This document shows positions 63,473 through 64,000 of a DNA stretch of 64,000 nt, one piece after another (the first letter of the stretch is position 1; each line of letters opens with the position of its first letter). The notes below the pieces were generated by a model that saw only the letters and a program-made list of their open reading frames with translations, did not search any database and had not been told where the DNA came from. Both the position numbers and the translations under genes were made by a program. The stretch spans positions 266,001-330,000 of the forward strand of contig JABMCL010002071.1 in NCBI GenBank assembly GCA_018857735.1, written 5' to 3'. This DNA comes from Alviniconcha marisindica. Lineage: Eukaryota > Mollusca > Gastropoda > Provannidae.

Positions 63473-64000
63473 GAGTCCGAGCCGACCCGGGCGGCTGAAC
63501 CGACCGTGTGTGTGTCAGTAAAGACCGTGCCGCCGGATCTTCCAGTTTCAGTGAATGAGTCCGAGCCGACCGGCGGCTGAACCGACCGTGTGTGTCAGTA
63601 AAGACCGTCAGTGCCGCCGGATCTTCCAGTTTCAGTGAATGAGTCCGAGCCGACCGGCGGCTGAACCGACCGTGTGTGTCAGTAAAGACCGTCAGTGCCG
63701 CCGGATCTTCCAGTTTCAGTGAATGAGTCCGAGCCGACCGGCGGCTGAACCGACCGTGTGTGTCAGTAAAGACCGTCAGTGCCGCCGGATCTTCCAGTTT
63801 CAGTGACTGAGTCCGAGCCGACCGGCGGCTGAACCGACCGTGTGTGTCAGTAAAGACCGTCAGTGCCGCCGGATCTTCCAGTTTTAGTGAATGAGTCCGA
63901 GCCGACCGGCGGCTGAACCGACCGTGTGTGTCAGTAAAGACCGTCAGTGCCGCCGGATCTTCCAGTTTCAGTGACTGAGTCCGAGCCGACCGGCGGCTGA
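63473..64000. repeat. 84-bp GC-rich satellite, more than six copies, running off the window
   Basis: GAGTCCGAGCCGACC recurs at 63473, 63557, 63641, 63725, 63809, 63893 and 63977, an exact 84-bp period. Copies 2 to 6 are almost identical; the first has small compensating indels. The unit is rich in CpG (CCGCCGG, GACCGGCGGC). On the minus strand one frame stays open through the complete copies because 84 is 28 codons. Confidence 0.97.

Overview
The window is animal nuclear DNA. It holds split genes with GT-AG introns, long AT-rich introns, many (GT)n, (GA)n and poly-G tracts, and tRNA-derived SINE and LINE debris. There are no operons, bacterial genes or virus-like genes. An ovothiol synthase gene (ovoA) beside single-copy animal housekeeping genes points to an invertebrate. 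The repeat-rich texture fits a mollusc, probably a gastropod, but that assignment is inference.

Layout. (1) 1-18625, plus strand: the 3' part of a polypyrimidine-tract-binding protein gene (PTBP1/2/3 family), entering inside RRM1 and running to the stop codon. It has 14 constitutive exons, one of them exactly 34 nt, plus a possible 21-nt microexon. (2) 18626-27312: PTBP 3' UTR, then a gene-poor spacer. (3) 27313-30240, minus: TIMM29, a TIM22-complex subunit, complete in two exons. (4) 30425-37792, plus: a YIPF1/YIPF2-type Golgi membrane protein, nine exons, complete. Its start codon lies 184 bp from that of TIMM29, head to head. (5) 37793-41800: spacer between the convergent YIPF and ovoA genes. 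(6) 41801-60339, minus: complete ovoA, 18 coding exons, 767 codons, with DinB-like, FGE-sulfatase and methyltransferase parts. (7) 60340-64000: a CpG-rich upstream region, a dispersed repeat and an 84-bp satellite running off the end.

All exon joins were checked by hand for reading phase. Each of the four models is open throughout and every junction preserves phase.

The genes do not form one pathway. The points most worth following are: tandem arrays at the 3' ends of three ovoA introns, two of which look like amplified copies of the neighbouring splice acceptor and exon edge; a PTBP exon whose 34-nt length and skipping consequence match the vertebrate PTB autoregulatory poison switch; and a TIMM29/YIPF head-to-head pair that, from memory, also exists in human (TIMM29-YIPF2). 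I did not find a new defence or mobile system.
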